From the NCBI GenBank assembly GCA_033763845.1, contig JANRJR010000052.1:1-44678 (forward strand): 44,678 nt of DNA, given 5' to 3'. Made by a program: the position numbers and the translations under genes. Source of the stretch: DASZBR01 sp033763845. Lineage in GTDB: Bacteria > Pseudomonadota > Gammaproteobacteria > DASZBR01. The notes beneath the pieces are model-generated. The model did no database searches. It had not been told where the DNA came from and saw only the letters and a list, made by a program, of their open reading frames with translations. Of the stretch, positions 25,086 through 33,396 are shown piece by piece (position 1 is the first letter of the stretch; every line of letters starts with the position of its first letter).

Positions 25086-25111
25086 GGACGACGCATGGCG
25101 TCGTCCCTACA
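25086..25111. repeat. Palindromic repeat element, intergenic copy
   Basis: GGACGACGC-ATG-GCGTCGTCC is a perfect 9-bp hairpin with loop ATG, followed by CTACA. The same architecture occurs inside murD at 34385-34410, differing at two stem positions that are compensated on the other arm. Shared consensus: GGRCGASGC-ATG-GCSTCGYCC-CTACA. Confidence 0.75.
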
Positions 25112-25128
25112 TGCCTAGAACTACAATA

Positions 25129-25305
25129 TTATGACTTTTGTGATTTTGGTGAATGATGATGCGCTTTATGTTCTTCATCACGCGGACTATTAGGGGGCGT
25201 AGATGAAACTTTAATCCCTGCTAGTAATGCGTCCAATCTTTCACCACGTTGAAAAAACTCCGCACTTTTTCGACGTTCCTTTTCTTTATGCGATTCATGC
25301 TTCAT
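25129..25305 (-). CDS. Unknown small basic, His-rich protein (58 residues)
   Basis: A 58-residue frame starting MKHESHKEKERRKSAEFF and ending KAHHHSPKSQKS. GGGGAG lies about seven bases before the ATG, which supports translation. It has a charged helical N-terminus (residues 1-30) and a disordered Pro/Ser/His-rich tail. No family was recognised. It is divergent from the 76-residue gene at 25461, and the 155-bp gap between them carries a CCTATATATAAGGTATA element (25339-25354) that could hold promoters for both. Confidence 0.5.
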   Translation of the reverse strand: MKHESHKEKERRKSAEFFQRGERLDALLAGIKVSSTPPNSPRDEEHKAHHHSPKSQKS

Positions 25306-25460
25306 GACACTCTCCCCATATGTGGAAGTCCTTAGTTCCTATATATAAGGTATAGACCATATTTGGCGTCTTATGAGGCCGGTATGAACCAAAAACTAGC
25401 CAAAGCCCTGCTAAATCATGTAGAGTTCGTTCTTAATTTATCTTCGGCAGGACACACCCC

Positions 25461-25691
25461 ATGAGTGGCGAAAGTATTCCTCGAAACCCTCGCGTAAAAC
25501 GCGACCTTTTCGATGCTAAACAAAAAGGCCAAGAAATTCAAAGTGATTTGGCACAAATAAAAAAACAACTGACTGATTTTCATGACAACGTTAAAAAAAC
25601 TGCTAAAGCTCAAGGACACTGCGAAGACGATGAAGCTACCACGACTTCAGCACCCGTAACACCTGTCAAACTGACTTTCCGAAAAAAGTAA
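25461..25691 (+). CDS. Unknown small charged protein (76 residues)
   Basis: 76 residues: basic N-terminus (MSGESIPRNPRVKRDLFDAK), a predicted amphipathic helix (GQEIQSDLAQIKKQLTDFHDNVKKTAK), an acidic patch (CEDDEATTTS) and a basic end (LTFRKK). No family recognised; no signal or membrane segment. AGGA lies about 11 bases before the ATG. It is convergent with the 356-residue gene, 7 bases apart. Its size and composition resemble the small coding frames scattered among effector genes in the Legionellales, but that is only an analogy. Confidence 0.5.
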   Translation: MSGESIPRNPRVKRDLFDAKQKGQEIQSDLAQIKKQLTDFHDNVKKTAKAQGHCEDDEATTTSAPVTPVKLTFRKK

Positions 25692-25698
25692 TAATTTA

Positions 25699-26769
25699 TT
25701 ACTTACCAAACGAATTACGCTGTACTGCTGGACTCAGCAACTGATCTTCAATATCTGCTTCCCAGATCACTCTCACAGATTGCACCAACGCTTCCTCATC
25801 GGAGAATTTTGAACCATGCCAAGGTTCTATAAAATTTTGCATGAATTCGGAGAGTTCTTGATTGTTATCTTCTTTACATTCAACAGCCAAGTTTCGCATA
25901 AATTTACACAAATAAATGACATTACCCTCAAGGTTATCAATCAATTTAATTATTACATTAATGCTGCCTTTTAAAGTATCGCTCTCCTCTCCAGGAGTTA
26001 ACGTATTTAAGTATTTTTCAAACGCGCTCAACACCTTAAAAAGCTCTGCGATAAAAAATCGCATTTGCAAAAAATTCTCACAATGCTCCATAATCATTTG
26101 AACTTTGTCTGTAGAATTTTCTATATCTTGGGCAATATCATCGTTGAATTTATTTACTTTACCAATCCATTGCTCAAGATTATTCTCAAGAAGTTCGTAT
26201 TTTTTATTGGCATCTTGAAACAGTTTTTTTGGATCTGTTTCTGCAGAAAAAAGAAGCACACGACTATTCTCAAAAAACCCGTGGACATTTACATTAGCAT
26301 TCTCTACTTCTGACTCGCTCCACTCAACGTCACATCCCTCGTAAAAATCTACCCAAGTCTCAAACCACTTAACCAAATCCGCTCGTTCAGCAAAAGCTTT
26401 ATGCATTTCACTTTTAATATCTGCAGAACTCCCGCGATACATATCTACGTATTTTTGAATACTGCTGCTAAGCTTTTCATGCATAGGCTCAAGATCGATA
26501 TCGAGATCGCACTCATACAACAACTTCTCAATAGATTTTAAGGCAGAAATGATCTCAACAAATACGGGATAAAAAGGTTCTTTTAACGAATACATGCGGT
26601 ATAGTCGCTTTTCAACATGGCGAAAGTGCATTTGTGAAGCTCGCCTCTCGAGCTTAGCTTCAGCATCAGATAAAGCCTGAAACTGACCCGCAAGCGTTTC
26701 GCTTAGTTCTTTAAAACGCTCTTGGGGCTGTTCGATTTCGCTATGATTTTGCATTATAAGTAGTCTCAT
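25699..26769 (-). CDS. Unknown 356-residue helical/coiled-coil protein (effector-like)
   Basis: No recognised domain. It is almost entirely helical and acidic, with coiled-coil-prone stretches at about 10-55 (ERFKELSETLAGQFQALSDAE), 185-240 and 245-310 (FIAELFKVLSAFEKYLNTL region). No signal peptide or membrane helix. An ATG at 26769 is used here; a second ATG at 26754 (MQNHSEIEQ) is as likely, and the Shine-Dalgarno (AAGAAGATGAGA) sits ambiguously between them. Divergent from the 498-residue gene. The shared 154-bp upstream region holds a PmrA-type site, with TATAGT 10 bases from it toward this gene. This context suggests a type IV secretion effector. Confidence 0.78.
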   Translation of the reverse strand: MRLLIMQNHSEIEQPQERFKELSETLAGQFQALSDAEAKLERRASQMHFRHVEKRLYRMYSLKEPFYPVFVEIISALKSIEKLLYECDLDIDLEPMHEKLSSSIQKYVDMYRGSSADIKSEMHKAFAERADLVKWFETWVDFYEGCDVEWSESEVENANVNVHGFFENSRVLLFSAETDPKKLFQDANKKYELLENNLEQWIGKVNKFNDDIAQDIENSTDKVQMIMEHCENFLQMRFFIAELFKVLSAFEKYLNTLTPGEESDTLKGSINVIIKLIDNLEGNVIYLCKFMRNLAVECKEDNNQELSEFMQNFIEPWHGSKFSDEEALVQSVRVIWEADIEDQLLSPAVQRNSFGK

Positions 26770-26806
26770 CTTCTTAGATATCTTGGGAAAACTATACAGA
26801 TCAAAC

Positions 26807-26823
26807 CTTAAGGTTTTCTTAAG
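26807..26823. promoter_or_regulatory. PmrA-type operator (CTTAAG-N5-CTTAAG)
   Basis: Two perfect CTTAAG half-sites with an 11-bp period match YTTAAK-N5-YTTAAK, the PmrA response-regulator consensus, which controls Dot/Icm genes and effectors in Legionella and Coxiella. The site is symmetric, so it could serve either divergent gene. Toward the 356-residue gene a TATAGT follows after 10 bases; toward the 498-residue gene TATAAT lies 58 bases away. Confidence 0.6.
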
Positions 26824-26881
26824 AAAGGCTGAGTTTTCAGTCTAAGGCAACAAAAACTGCCCAAAATGCTTGGTTTTCGGC

Positions 26882-26887
26882 TATAAT
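26882..26887 (+). promoter_or_regulatory. -10 element for the 498-residue protein gene
   Basis: Perfect TATAAT, 36 bases before the GTG start and upstream of a good AAGGAG ribosome binding site (26911-26916). No recognisable -35, as expected of an activator-dependent promoter. Confidence 0.5.
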
Positions 26888-26923
26888 ATGACTCTATTAC
26901 TTAACTGAATAAGGAGAAAGACA

Positions 26924-28420
26924 GTGAGAGAAGAAGATACTGAAGAATACCAAGCAAGACAAAAAGGCATCGCAATCAGAAGGGCTGAAATTGAACAAGC
27001 GCGACAGGAAAATCGTCGAAACATCTTTGAAACACTCTGGCAGAATATTATTACGGGGCTGTTTAGCGGTTACGCCAAAAACGGAGAAACTGGCCCTGAC
27101 TATGAAGCTCATCAATTTATAAGTGTCCTCAGTGCAATAGCTGAATTTGTTCGAATTTGCTACCGGAAACAAGATGCTTATACACCTATCGAAAGACAGA
27201 CGCTTATTATAGATCTTGCACGTGCGTTTCCCTTTGAAATTCCTGACAGTCCAAATCCAGACTTTAATCAAAAATTTTTCATAAAACTCGAAGCGTTCAT
27301 TGCTGGAACACTGGCTTATCTACAAAAATTCCACACAGACGAAGAATTAGCTGGATTTTTTATACACCTTCGTGAATGGGTCCCTGAAATATTAAAACAT
27401 GCTGTTCCCGCTTATGCTCCTCCCTACGCTAAAAAAGAAAATACCGAAACAGCACGATTATTTTGTGATGCGTACTGCTCCGATCAAAAATTACGTCTTA
27501 AAAAATTATTATTAATTGGTCGTGGTATGGCTGTCTTTAATGATTGCAATGCTCTTCGCCTTACCGAAATGGGAAATTTAAATATACTTCCAGAAGATAC
27601 GGTTCGTGAAATGCGTATAAGAGCTCTTCCGGAACGCTTTGCAGTATTAAAAGACGCTTTACGAAAAATAGAGGGGCTTTCTTTCGAACTTGCACAACTA
27701 TTTGCAGAAGAAGAAAGAGAGTGCATTGCTATATTAAAAGAGAATGCGAAGGCTGAATTAGCCCATCCATCTGTCGACCACGTTCTTCAAGCAGTCGAAC
27801 ATCACTTTGATCGTATAAATGTGAACGCCTCGTTTCTTAATTATTACATGCCAAATTTAGAGCAAGTCGATAACCCGAATGAACCATTGTTCACTACTAT
27901 TAGAGAATTTTATTTTACAAATAAACTAAGCACCACAGGAGAAGTGCCTGCTATCGCACAAGCCATTAATATATTAAACGAGGATTTCGAAACCGTTCAA
28001 GGACGAGAAAAAAACAAACTACTGGGTGATCAAGGCACGTTAAGCACTGAACGCCTAGATTTTTTATTATTAATGGGTTGTCCCGCTCTTGAACAATTAC
28101 AAATATTAGAGAGTTTATATAATGAAATAGTAAAAAAAGAACAAAAAAAATACTCGCCCCCAAAAAAACGTTTTGGACAAAAAGCCGAGCTTTATAACAA
28201 AACTCAATTTGATCACATACGAATACTTCAGGAAAAGTATTTAGTTCTAATTTCGGCTAATCGTACTGGGGAAGTCATAAATGCTGCAGAGGAAAGTGAA
28301 CTTTTAGATTTCAAGCTACCTGGCAAAGAAAAAACAGCCAAAGATGAAGCATGGAAAATATTCGAAGAAGAAAAGATTATTTCAACTTCTTCTGGAGATG
28401 AAAAACGACATGCGTTATAA
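26924..28420 (+). CDS. Unknown 498-residue protein with C-terminal E-block (effector-like)
   Basis: Starts at a GTG seven bases after AAGGAG. Mostly helical, soluble and charged; no signal peptide and no family recognised. Stretches of interest are FETLWQNIITGLFSGYAKNG at about 30-50, a hydrophobic helical region around 100-150, LLLIGRGMAVFNDCNALRL near 200, and a basic segment YSPPKKRFGQK near 410. The C-terminus contains FEEEKIISTSSGDEKRHAL, that is, three glutamates 16-18 residues from the end. This resembles the E-block of Dot/Icm secretion signals. The gene lies tail-to-tail with the F-box-like gene, 4 bases apart, and downstream of the PmrA-type site. Confidence 0.8.
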   Translation: MREEDTEEYQARQKGIAIRRAEIEQARQENRRNIFETLWQNIITGLFSGYAKNGETGPDYEAHQFISVLSAIAEFVRICYRKQDAYTPIERQTLIIDLARAFPFEIPDSPNPDFNQKFFIKLEAFIAGTLAYLQKFHTDEELAGFFIHLREWVPEILKHAVPAYAPPYAKKENTETARLFCDAYCSDQKLRLKKLLLIGRGMAVFNDCNALRLTEMGNLNILPEDTVREMRIRALPERFAVLKDALRKIEGLSFELAQLFAEEERECIAILKENAKAELAHPSVDHVLQAVEHHFDRINVNASFLNYYMPNLEQVDNPNEPLFTTIREFYFTNKLSTTGEVPAIAQAINILNEDFETVQGREKNKLLGDQGTLSTERLDFLLLMGCPALEQLQILESLYNEIVKKEQKKYSPPKKRFGQKAELYNKTQFDHIRILQEKYLVLISANRTGEVINAAEESELLDFKLPGKEKTAKDEAWKIFEEEKIISTSSGDEKRHAL

Positions 28421-28424
28421 ATTT

Positions 28425-29285
28425 TTAGTGTGGACTTAAGGGAGGTGACAAAGATAAAGGTTCAGGTTGTTGTTGAAGCTGTACTTGATTTTCTTTATTT
28501 TCTTGACTCTCACTACGCTCACCTAAACGTAATTCGAAAGCTTTTAAACGTTGATATTCACTCTCCTGATTTGCATCACGTTTAGGAGCCTCATAATTTT
28601 CCATTAGGGATACACTATATTGCATCAAAGTCTCATCACTCACATCAGCAAGATTTGCAGTATCAACTCCTTTTTCATCAAGCTCATATTTATAAGCGTC
28701 AAAAATGCGATCGCGATTTTCTTGAATAAACGCTACAAGTGTTCCGTCTTGATGTGCGGCAGTTAATGCAACAATATCTTCATCAGGTTTCACCATATCT
28801 TCATACTTTTCAATTTCTTTTTTTATCAAGGGCAACACTTTTTCTCGGAAACTGGATAACGCCCGAAACAAATTTTCCCCGACATGCCCTGCTTTAATTG
28901 ATCGAAGCGTACGCCGCCCGTTTGATGTGGTGACATCAGATTCAACATTGCTGAGAAAATCAAGAACTAAAGGAGTACAAAATCGGGTTACTTGTGTTTG
29001 TATATCTTTTGGTACTGAGCTCAATAATTCAGCCATTTTTTTTGCAAACTGCGGATCGCGATCTTTAGACAAAGCTTTTCTATTTTGATCGCTCATGGCA
29101 ACTAATTGAGCGGGAATATTTGCTTCACGCCGATGAGCATCGTAATACCAAAAATTAAACGCATAAGCCATTCTGCTATGTTTTTTATCAGTCAAGGCAA
29201 CGGCTTTTTGATCTTTTTTGGGCAAATATTCCATGATACGCATGAATACATGCGGAATATTGAACAGATTCGGTTCAGTACTCAT
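28425..29285 (-). CDS. F-box-like domain protein (putative effector)
   Basis: 286 residues. Residues 7-46 (LFNIPHVFMRIMEYLPKKDQ, then KAVALTDKKHSRMAY) follow the eukaryotic F-box pattern: P near the start, an I-x-x-YLP-x-x-D core, hydrophobic AxxL, then K and a following W. F-box proteins dock onto SKP1 in SCF ubiquitin ligases. Bacterial examples (such as Legionella AnkB and LegU1) are translocated effectors. The remaining 240 residues are helical without a recognised substrate-binding domain, and the tail is Gln/Glu/Pro-rich (QVQLQQQPEPLSLSPPLSPH). GAGAGG precedes the ATG. Divergent from miaB. The F-box call rests on pattern reading by eye. Confidence 0.7.
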   Translation of the reverse strand: MSTEPNLFNIPHVFMRIMEYLPKKDQKAVALTDKKHSRMAYAFNFWYYDAHRREANIPAQLVAMSDQNRKALSKDRDPQFAKKMAELLSSVPKDIQTQVTRFCTPLVLDFLSNVESDVTTSNGRRTLRSIKAGHVGENLFRALSSFREKVLPLIKKEIEKYEDMVKPDEDIVALTAAHQDGTLVAFIQENRDRIFDAYKYELDEKGVDTANLADVSDETLMQYSVSLMENYEAPKRDANQESEYQRLKAFELRLGERSESQENKENQVQLQQQPEPLSLSPPLSPH

Positions 29286-29343
29286 GGATTGCCTCTCAGA
29301 TTAGACTCGGTCGATTCTACCATTAAAATGGGGTTTTGGGCAC

Positions 29344-29362
29344 ACCTATATATAGGTATACT
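29344..29362 (+). promoter_or_regulatory. Palindrome and -10 element just upstream of miaB
   Basis: ACCTATATATAGGT (29344-29357) is a perfect 14-bp palindrome that runs directly into TATACT (29357-29362). TATACT is a good -10 ending only eight bases before the miaB ATG. No Shine-Dalgarno fits between, so the miaB message may be leaderless. A similar CCTATATATAAGGTATA stretch lies at 25339-25354. Confidence 0.4.
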
Positions 29363-29370
29363 ACTCGTCT

Positions 29371-30705
29371 ATGCTAACCCTGACACCTAAAAAACTGTTC
29401 ATCCAAACCTATGGCTGCCAAATGAATGAGTATGACTCATCAGCAATGGCGAATGTCCTTCATAAGTCTCATCAGATGGAACTCACACAAGACCCCGCGG
29501 AAGCGGATATCTTGTTGATTAATACCTGCTCTATTCGCCATAAAGCCGAACAAAAATTCTTTTCAGAATTGGGTCAGTGGCGTGAATATAAAGAAAATCG
29601 TCCTGAAATTCTCATCGGTGTCGGCGGATGCGTTGCGTCTCAAGAAGGTTCAAATATTCGCTCACGCGCACCGTATGTTGATTTAGTGTTCGGGCCACAA
29701 ACCCTTCACCGACTTCCTGAAATGGTCAATGAAGTGATTTCAAAACGCCGGCCCGTGATTGATATTAGCTTTCCTGAAATTGAAAAATTTGATCATTTAC
29801 CCGCTCCACGTGCCGAAGGCGTAAAAGCCTTTGTGTCTATCATGGAAGGTTGTAGTAAATATTGCAGTTATTGCGTTGTGCCTTTTACACGCGGGCAAGA
29901 AATTTCCAGACCGTTCGAAGACATTATTAAAGAAGTACAGACATTATCTGAACAAGGCGTACGTGAAATCACGTTATTAGGACAAAACGTCAATGATTAT
30001 CGCGGAAAAATGCAAAGTGGCGAAACCGCTGATTTAGCGTTGTTGATTAATTATATTGGCGCTATGGATAATATATTAAGAATTCGATTTTCAACGTCGC
30101 ACCCACTCGCATTTTCAAACCGCTTGATTCAAGCGTATGCCACCGAACCGAAATTAGCGAATCAATTACATTTACCTGTACAATCCGGATCAGACAGAAT
30201 ATTAACCGCTATGAAACGCGGCTATACCGCATTAGAATTTAAATCCAAAATTAAAAAACTAAAACAAGTTCGGCCAGACATCAGCATTACCTCTGATTTT
30301 ATTGTGGGCTTCCCAAACGAAACAGACGAAGATTTCGAAGCAACCTTAAAATTAGTTGAAGAAATTAATTTTGATAATTCCTATAGCTTTATTTATTCGA
30401 AACGTCCTGGCACACCAGCAGCGAATTTGCCCGACAATATCTCTGAAGAAACCAAGAAAAACCGCTTACAGATTTTGCAAGCGAAACTAGTTCATCAAAT
30501 GGATCAACATAGTTTAAACATGCTAGGAACTACCCAATCCGTTTTAGTAGAAGGTTTATCTAAAAAAAGCGACCAAGAAATGACCGGGCGCACTGAAAGT
30601 AACAGAATTGTTAATTTCAAAGGCACAGCTGATTTAATTGGCAAAATCATTCCTGTGAAAATTACTGACATCAAACGGGTTTCTTTGCAAGGCGAAATGA
30701 TCTAA
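29371..30705 (+). CDS. miaB: tRNA-2-methylthio-N6-dimethylallyladenosine synthase MiaB
   Basis: Radical-SAM methylthiotransferase that adds the methylthio group to i6A37 of tRNAs. 444 residues with an N-terminal UPF0004 domain carrying Cys16 (TYGCQMNEYDS), Cys53 (NTCSIR) and Cys87 (GVGGCVA). The radical-SAM cluster C161-x3-C165-x2-C168 reads EGCSKYCSYCVVPFTRG. A C-terminal TRAM domain ends the protein. The ATG at 29371 has no ribosome binding site but is the only start that keeps the N-terminal strand. It heads the overlapping run to murG. In E. coli phoH/ybeZ lies between miaB and ybeY; it is absent here. Confidence 0.97.
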   Translation: MLTLTPKKLFIQTYGCQMNEYDSSAMANVLHKSHQMELTQDPAEADILLINTCSIRHKAEQKFFSELGQWREYKENRPEILIGVGGCVASQEGSNIRSRAPYVDLVFGPQTLHRLPEMVNEVISKRRPVIDISFPEIEKFDHLPAPRAEGVKAFVSIMEGCSKYCSYCVVPFTRGQEISRPFEDIIKEVQTLSEQGVREITLLGQNVNDYRGKMQSGETADLALLINYIGAMDNILRIRFSTSHPLAFSNRLIQAYATEPKLANQLHLPVQSGSDRILTAMKRGYTALEFKSKIKKLKQVRPDISITSDFIVGFPNETDEDFEATLKLVEEINFDNSYSFIYSKRPGTPAANLPDNISEETKKNRLQILQAKLVHQMDQHSLNMLGTTQSVLVEGLSKKSDQEMTGRTESNRIVNFKGTADLIGKIIPVKITDIKRVSLQGEMI

Positions 30706-31109
30706 TGGGCCAATTGATTCATATTCAAAAAATCAGCCAACGTAAACATATCCCTTCTGGAACGTTAATTAAAAAATGGGTTAAACATACACTTAAAAAT
30801 AAATCTGCTGAAATTACCGTTCGAATTGTCAATAACACAGAAAGCCAAAAACTCAATCATCATTATCGAGACAAAAACTATCCTACAAATATTTTATCTT
30901 TTCCGTATGAATCTGACCCATTAGCAGGTGACATGGTATTATGCGCACCCCTAATTTCAACCAAAGCAGAATGGGCTCACCTAATTATTCACGGCACATT
31001 ACACTTAATGGGTTATGATCACGACACCCCCAAAGATGCATTTAAAATGGAATCTCTCGAAATAAAATTACTCTCTCAATTAGGCTTCGACAATCCCTAC
31101 AAGGAATGA
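30705..31109 (+). CDS. ybeY: Endoribonuclease YbeY
   Basis: 134-residue metal-dependent RNase involved in 16S rRNA 3'-end maturation and ribosome quality control. The H-x3-H-x5-H zinc motif is present in HGTLHLMGYDHD. Upstream stretches NHHYRDKNYPTNILSFPYE and LAGDMVLCAP are family-typical. It is about 20 residues shorter than the E. coli enzyme. TAATG overlap with miaB and ATGA overlap with corC. Confidence 0.94.
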   Translation: MGQLIHIQKISQRKHIPSGTLIKKWVKHTLKNKSAEITVRIVNNTESQKLNHHYRDKNYPTNILSFPYESDPLAGDMVLCAPLISTKAEWAHLIIHGTLHLMGYDHDTPKDAFKMESLEIKLLSQLGFDNPYKE

Positions 31110-31921
31110 CAGCTATGGTATGGCTACAACGATTGCACGAAAAGTTATTATTTAAAGCTAAAAATCGAGAACAATTTTTACGCATGATGCGCAAAGCCAA
31201 AGACAATTTATTAATTGATGACTCAACGCTTGCGATGCTCGAAGGCGTGGTACAAATTTCGGACATGCAAACACGCGACATCATGATTCCGCGTTCGCAA
31301 TTAATTACCTTGAGCGCAGAGGATACACTCGAAACTGCGCTACCCATTGTCATTCAATCTGGCCATTCACGCTTACCTGTCGTCGGCGATAACCCGAACG
31401 AAATTGTGGGCATTTTAATCGTCAAAGATTTGATTCCGCATCTATACAAAAAACAAAAAAACTTTAAATTGCGGGATATTTTACGGCCTGTGCATTTTAT
31501 TCCTGAAAGCAAGCGTCTTTCAATGTTATTACAAGAATTTAAAATCAATCATCAACACATGGCGATTGTGGTTGATGAATACGGCAATATTGCAGGACTA
31601 ATTACTATCGAAGATATTTTGGAACAAATCGTCGGCGATATTGAGGACGAGCACGACTTTGATGATGAGAATTACATCAAAAAACACAGTGAAACCACTT
31701 ATATCGTCAAAGCCATCACACCGATTGATGACTTTAATCATTATTTTAATGCTGAATTAGATGACGAAGAATCTGGTACCATTGGCGGTATTGTATTAAA
31801 AGCATTTGGGCATTTACCTAAAGTTGGCGAAAATATCATCTATGAAGGTTTTCGTTTTAAAGTATTGCATGCCGACAATCGACGGATTCGTTTACTGCGT
31901 GTTCGGAGAAATATTCAGTGA
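31106..31921 (+). CDS. corC: CorC/HlyC family CBS-domain protein
   Basis: 271-residue cytoplasmic protein, YbeX/CorC type, associated with Mg/Co efflux and, in E. coli, ribosome metabolism. Two CBS domains occupy about 60-185 (MQTRDIMIPRSQLITL, SGHSRLPVVG, HMAIVVDEYGNIAGLITIED), followed by a CorC_HlyC domain (GTIGGIVLKAFGHLPKVGE). No membrane domain, which separates it from the YfjD/CorB class. ATGA overlap with ybeY and GTGA overlap with lnt. Confidence 0.94.
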   Translation: MTAMVWLQRLHEKLLFKAKNREQFLRMMRKAKDNLLIDDSTLAMLEGVVQISDMQTRDIMIPRSQLITLSAEDTLETALPIVIQSGHSRLPVVGDNPNEIVGILIVKDLIPHLYKKQKNFKLRDILRPVHFIPESKRLSMLLQEFKINHQHMAIVVDEYGNIAGLITIEDILEQIVGDIEDEHDFDDENYIKKHSETTYIVKAITPIDDFNHYFNAELDDEESGTIGGIVLKAFGHLPKVGENIIYEGFRFKVLHADNRRIRLLRVRRNIQ

Positions 31922-33396
31922 GATTTATTTTTAATATTATTTATTTTTTGGGTGCATTTCTTGCCGGCGCCATACTACCGTTGGCATTCGCACCCAAAGG
32001 AATTTATATCTTAGCTGTTCTTTCCCCCCTACTACTTTTTTATGTACTAGAAAATACTTCACCAAAGACAGCTTTTTGGAGAGGTTTGATATACGGCTTA
32101 GGCTTTTTCGGCTTTGGTGCGTATTGGATATTTATTAGTATTAATACATATGGCAGTACGAATTTATTTATTTCCAGCTTTATTACGTTTGGGTTTATTT
32201 GTATTTTGAGTTTGTTTCCGGGATTTATGGGTTATGTCTATAGAAAATTCAACGCAGGGACACCGCAAGCGTCACTCTTCCAATTTATATTTTTATGGGT
32301 AATTTTCGAATGGATCCGCAGCTGGTTTCTCACAGGATTTCCCTGGTTATTACTAGGCCAAAGCCAAACGAATTCTCCACTTCACGGATATGCACCCATT
32401 ATTGGCCTGTACGGCATCTCTTTTTTAACTGTATTCAGCGCAAGTTTAATCTATACTATTTTGAAAAATTACCGAAAATTATTTGCTGTAACATTAAATG
32501 GCTTTTTACTGCTAGTCATTTGGCTAGGTGGTTATGGATTAACCTTTATTCAATGGACACACCCTATTTCTAAACCATTTTCTATAACCTTAATTCAGGG
32601 CAATATTCCTGAAATGATGAAATGGGATCCGCAACAAGCGTATAAATCCCTCAAAACCTATGAAACATTAACAAAACCCTTTTTAGGTAAAAGTACTCTA
32701 ATAGTCTGGCCCGAAACGGCAGTAACCTTTTTGTTACCCGATGCCATTCCCCATCTTGAATTACTCGATAAAGTCGCTGAAAAAACTAAAAGTGCCATTT
32801 TAACGGGGATCCCCATCCCCAATAATAATCAATACTATAATGGCGCAATCATGTTAGGTGACGGTGAAGGGCATTATTATAAGCGTCATTTAGTACCCTT
32901 CGGTGAATATATTCCACTCGAAAGTCTTTTACGCGGTTTAATTGGATTCTTTAATTTACCCATGTCAGATTTCTCAGAAGGTCCTCAAGCGCAAAATTTA
33001 ATGTCTACCGATGGCATGTATATTGGGCCTTTCATTTGTTATGAAATTGCGTACACCCATTTATTACGCACAGATTTGCCATTAGCAAACGTATTGGTCA
33101 CGATGAGCAATGATTCCTGGTTTGATCAATCAGAAGCTCTGGCACAACATTTACAAATCACGCAATTAGCCGCAGAAATGTCACAGCGTTATATGTTAGT
33201 TGCAACCAATAGTGGTAAAACGGCTGTCATTGATCCAAACGGAAATATTTTGGTGACAGCACCTGAAAATCAAGTCGCCTATATTACTGCAACTATTCAA
33301 GCCATGGGTGGAACCACACCGTGGATTACCTATGGAAATTGGCCCATTTTAATTTTAATGGGACTAGGCTTAGCCTGTTGCTGGAAACGCCGATGA
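31918..33396 (+). CDS. lnt: Apolipoprotein N-acyltransferase
   Basis: 492-residue inner membrane enzyme that adds the third acyl chain to lipoproteins, completing the maturation needed for proteins such as BamD in this window. Six N-terminal membrane helices are followed by a nitrilase-like periplasmic domain. The catalytic triad corresponds to Glu266 (VWPETAV), Lys322 (YKRHLVPFGEYIPLE) and Cys374 (PFICYEIAY). One C-terminal helix closes the protein. The start is a GTG overlapping the corC stop (GTGA). Confidence 0.95.
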   Translation: MRFIFNIIYFLGAFLAGAILPLAFAPKGIYILAVLSPLLLFYVLENTSPKTAFWRGLIYGLGFFGFGAYWIFISINTYGSTNLFISSFITFGFICILSLFPGFMGYVYRKFNAGTPQASLFQFIFLWVIFEWIRSWFLTGFPWLLLGQSQTNSPLHGYAPIIGLYGISFLTVFSASLIYTILKNYRKLFAVTLNGFLLLVIWLGGYGLTFIQWTHPISKPFSITLIQGNIPEMMKWDPQQAYKSLKTYETLTKPFLGKSTLIVWPETAVTFLLPDAIPHLELLDKVAEKTKSAILTGIPIPNNNQYYNGAIMLGDGEGHYYKRHLVPFGEYIPLESLLRGLIGFFNLPMSDFSEGPQAQNLMSTDGMYIGPFICYEIAYTHLLRTDLPLANVLVTMSNDSWFDQSEALAQHLQITQLAAEMSQRYMLVATNSGKTAVIDPNGNILVTAPENQVAYITATIQAMGGTTPWITYGNWPILILMGLGLACCWKRR

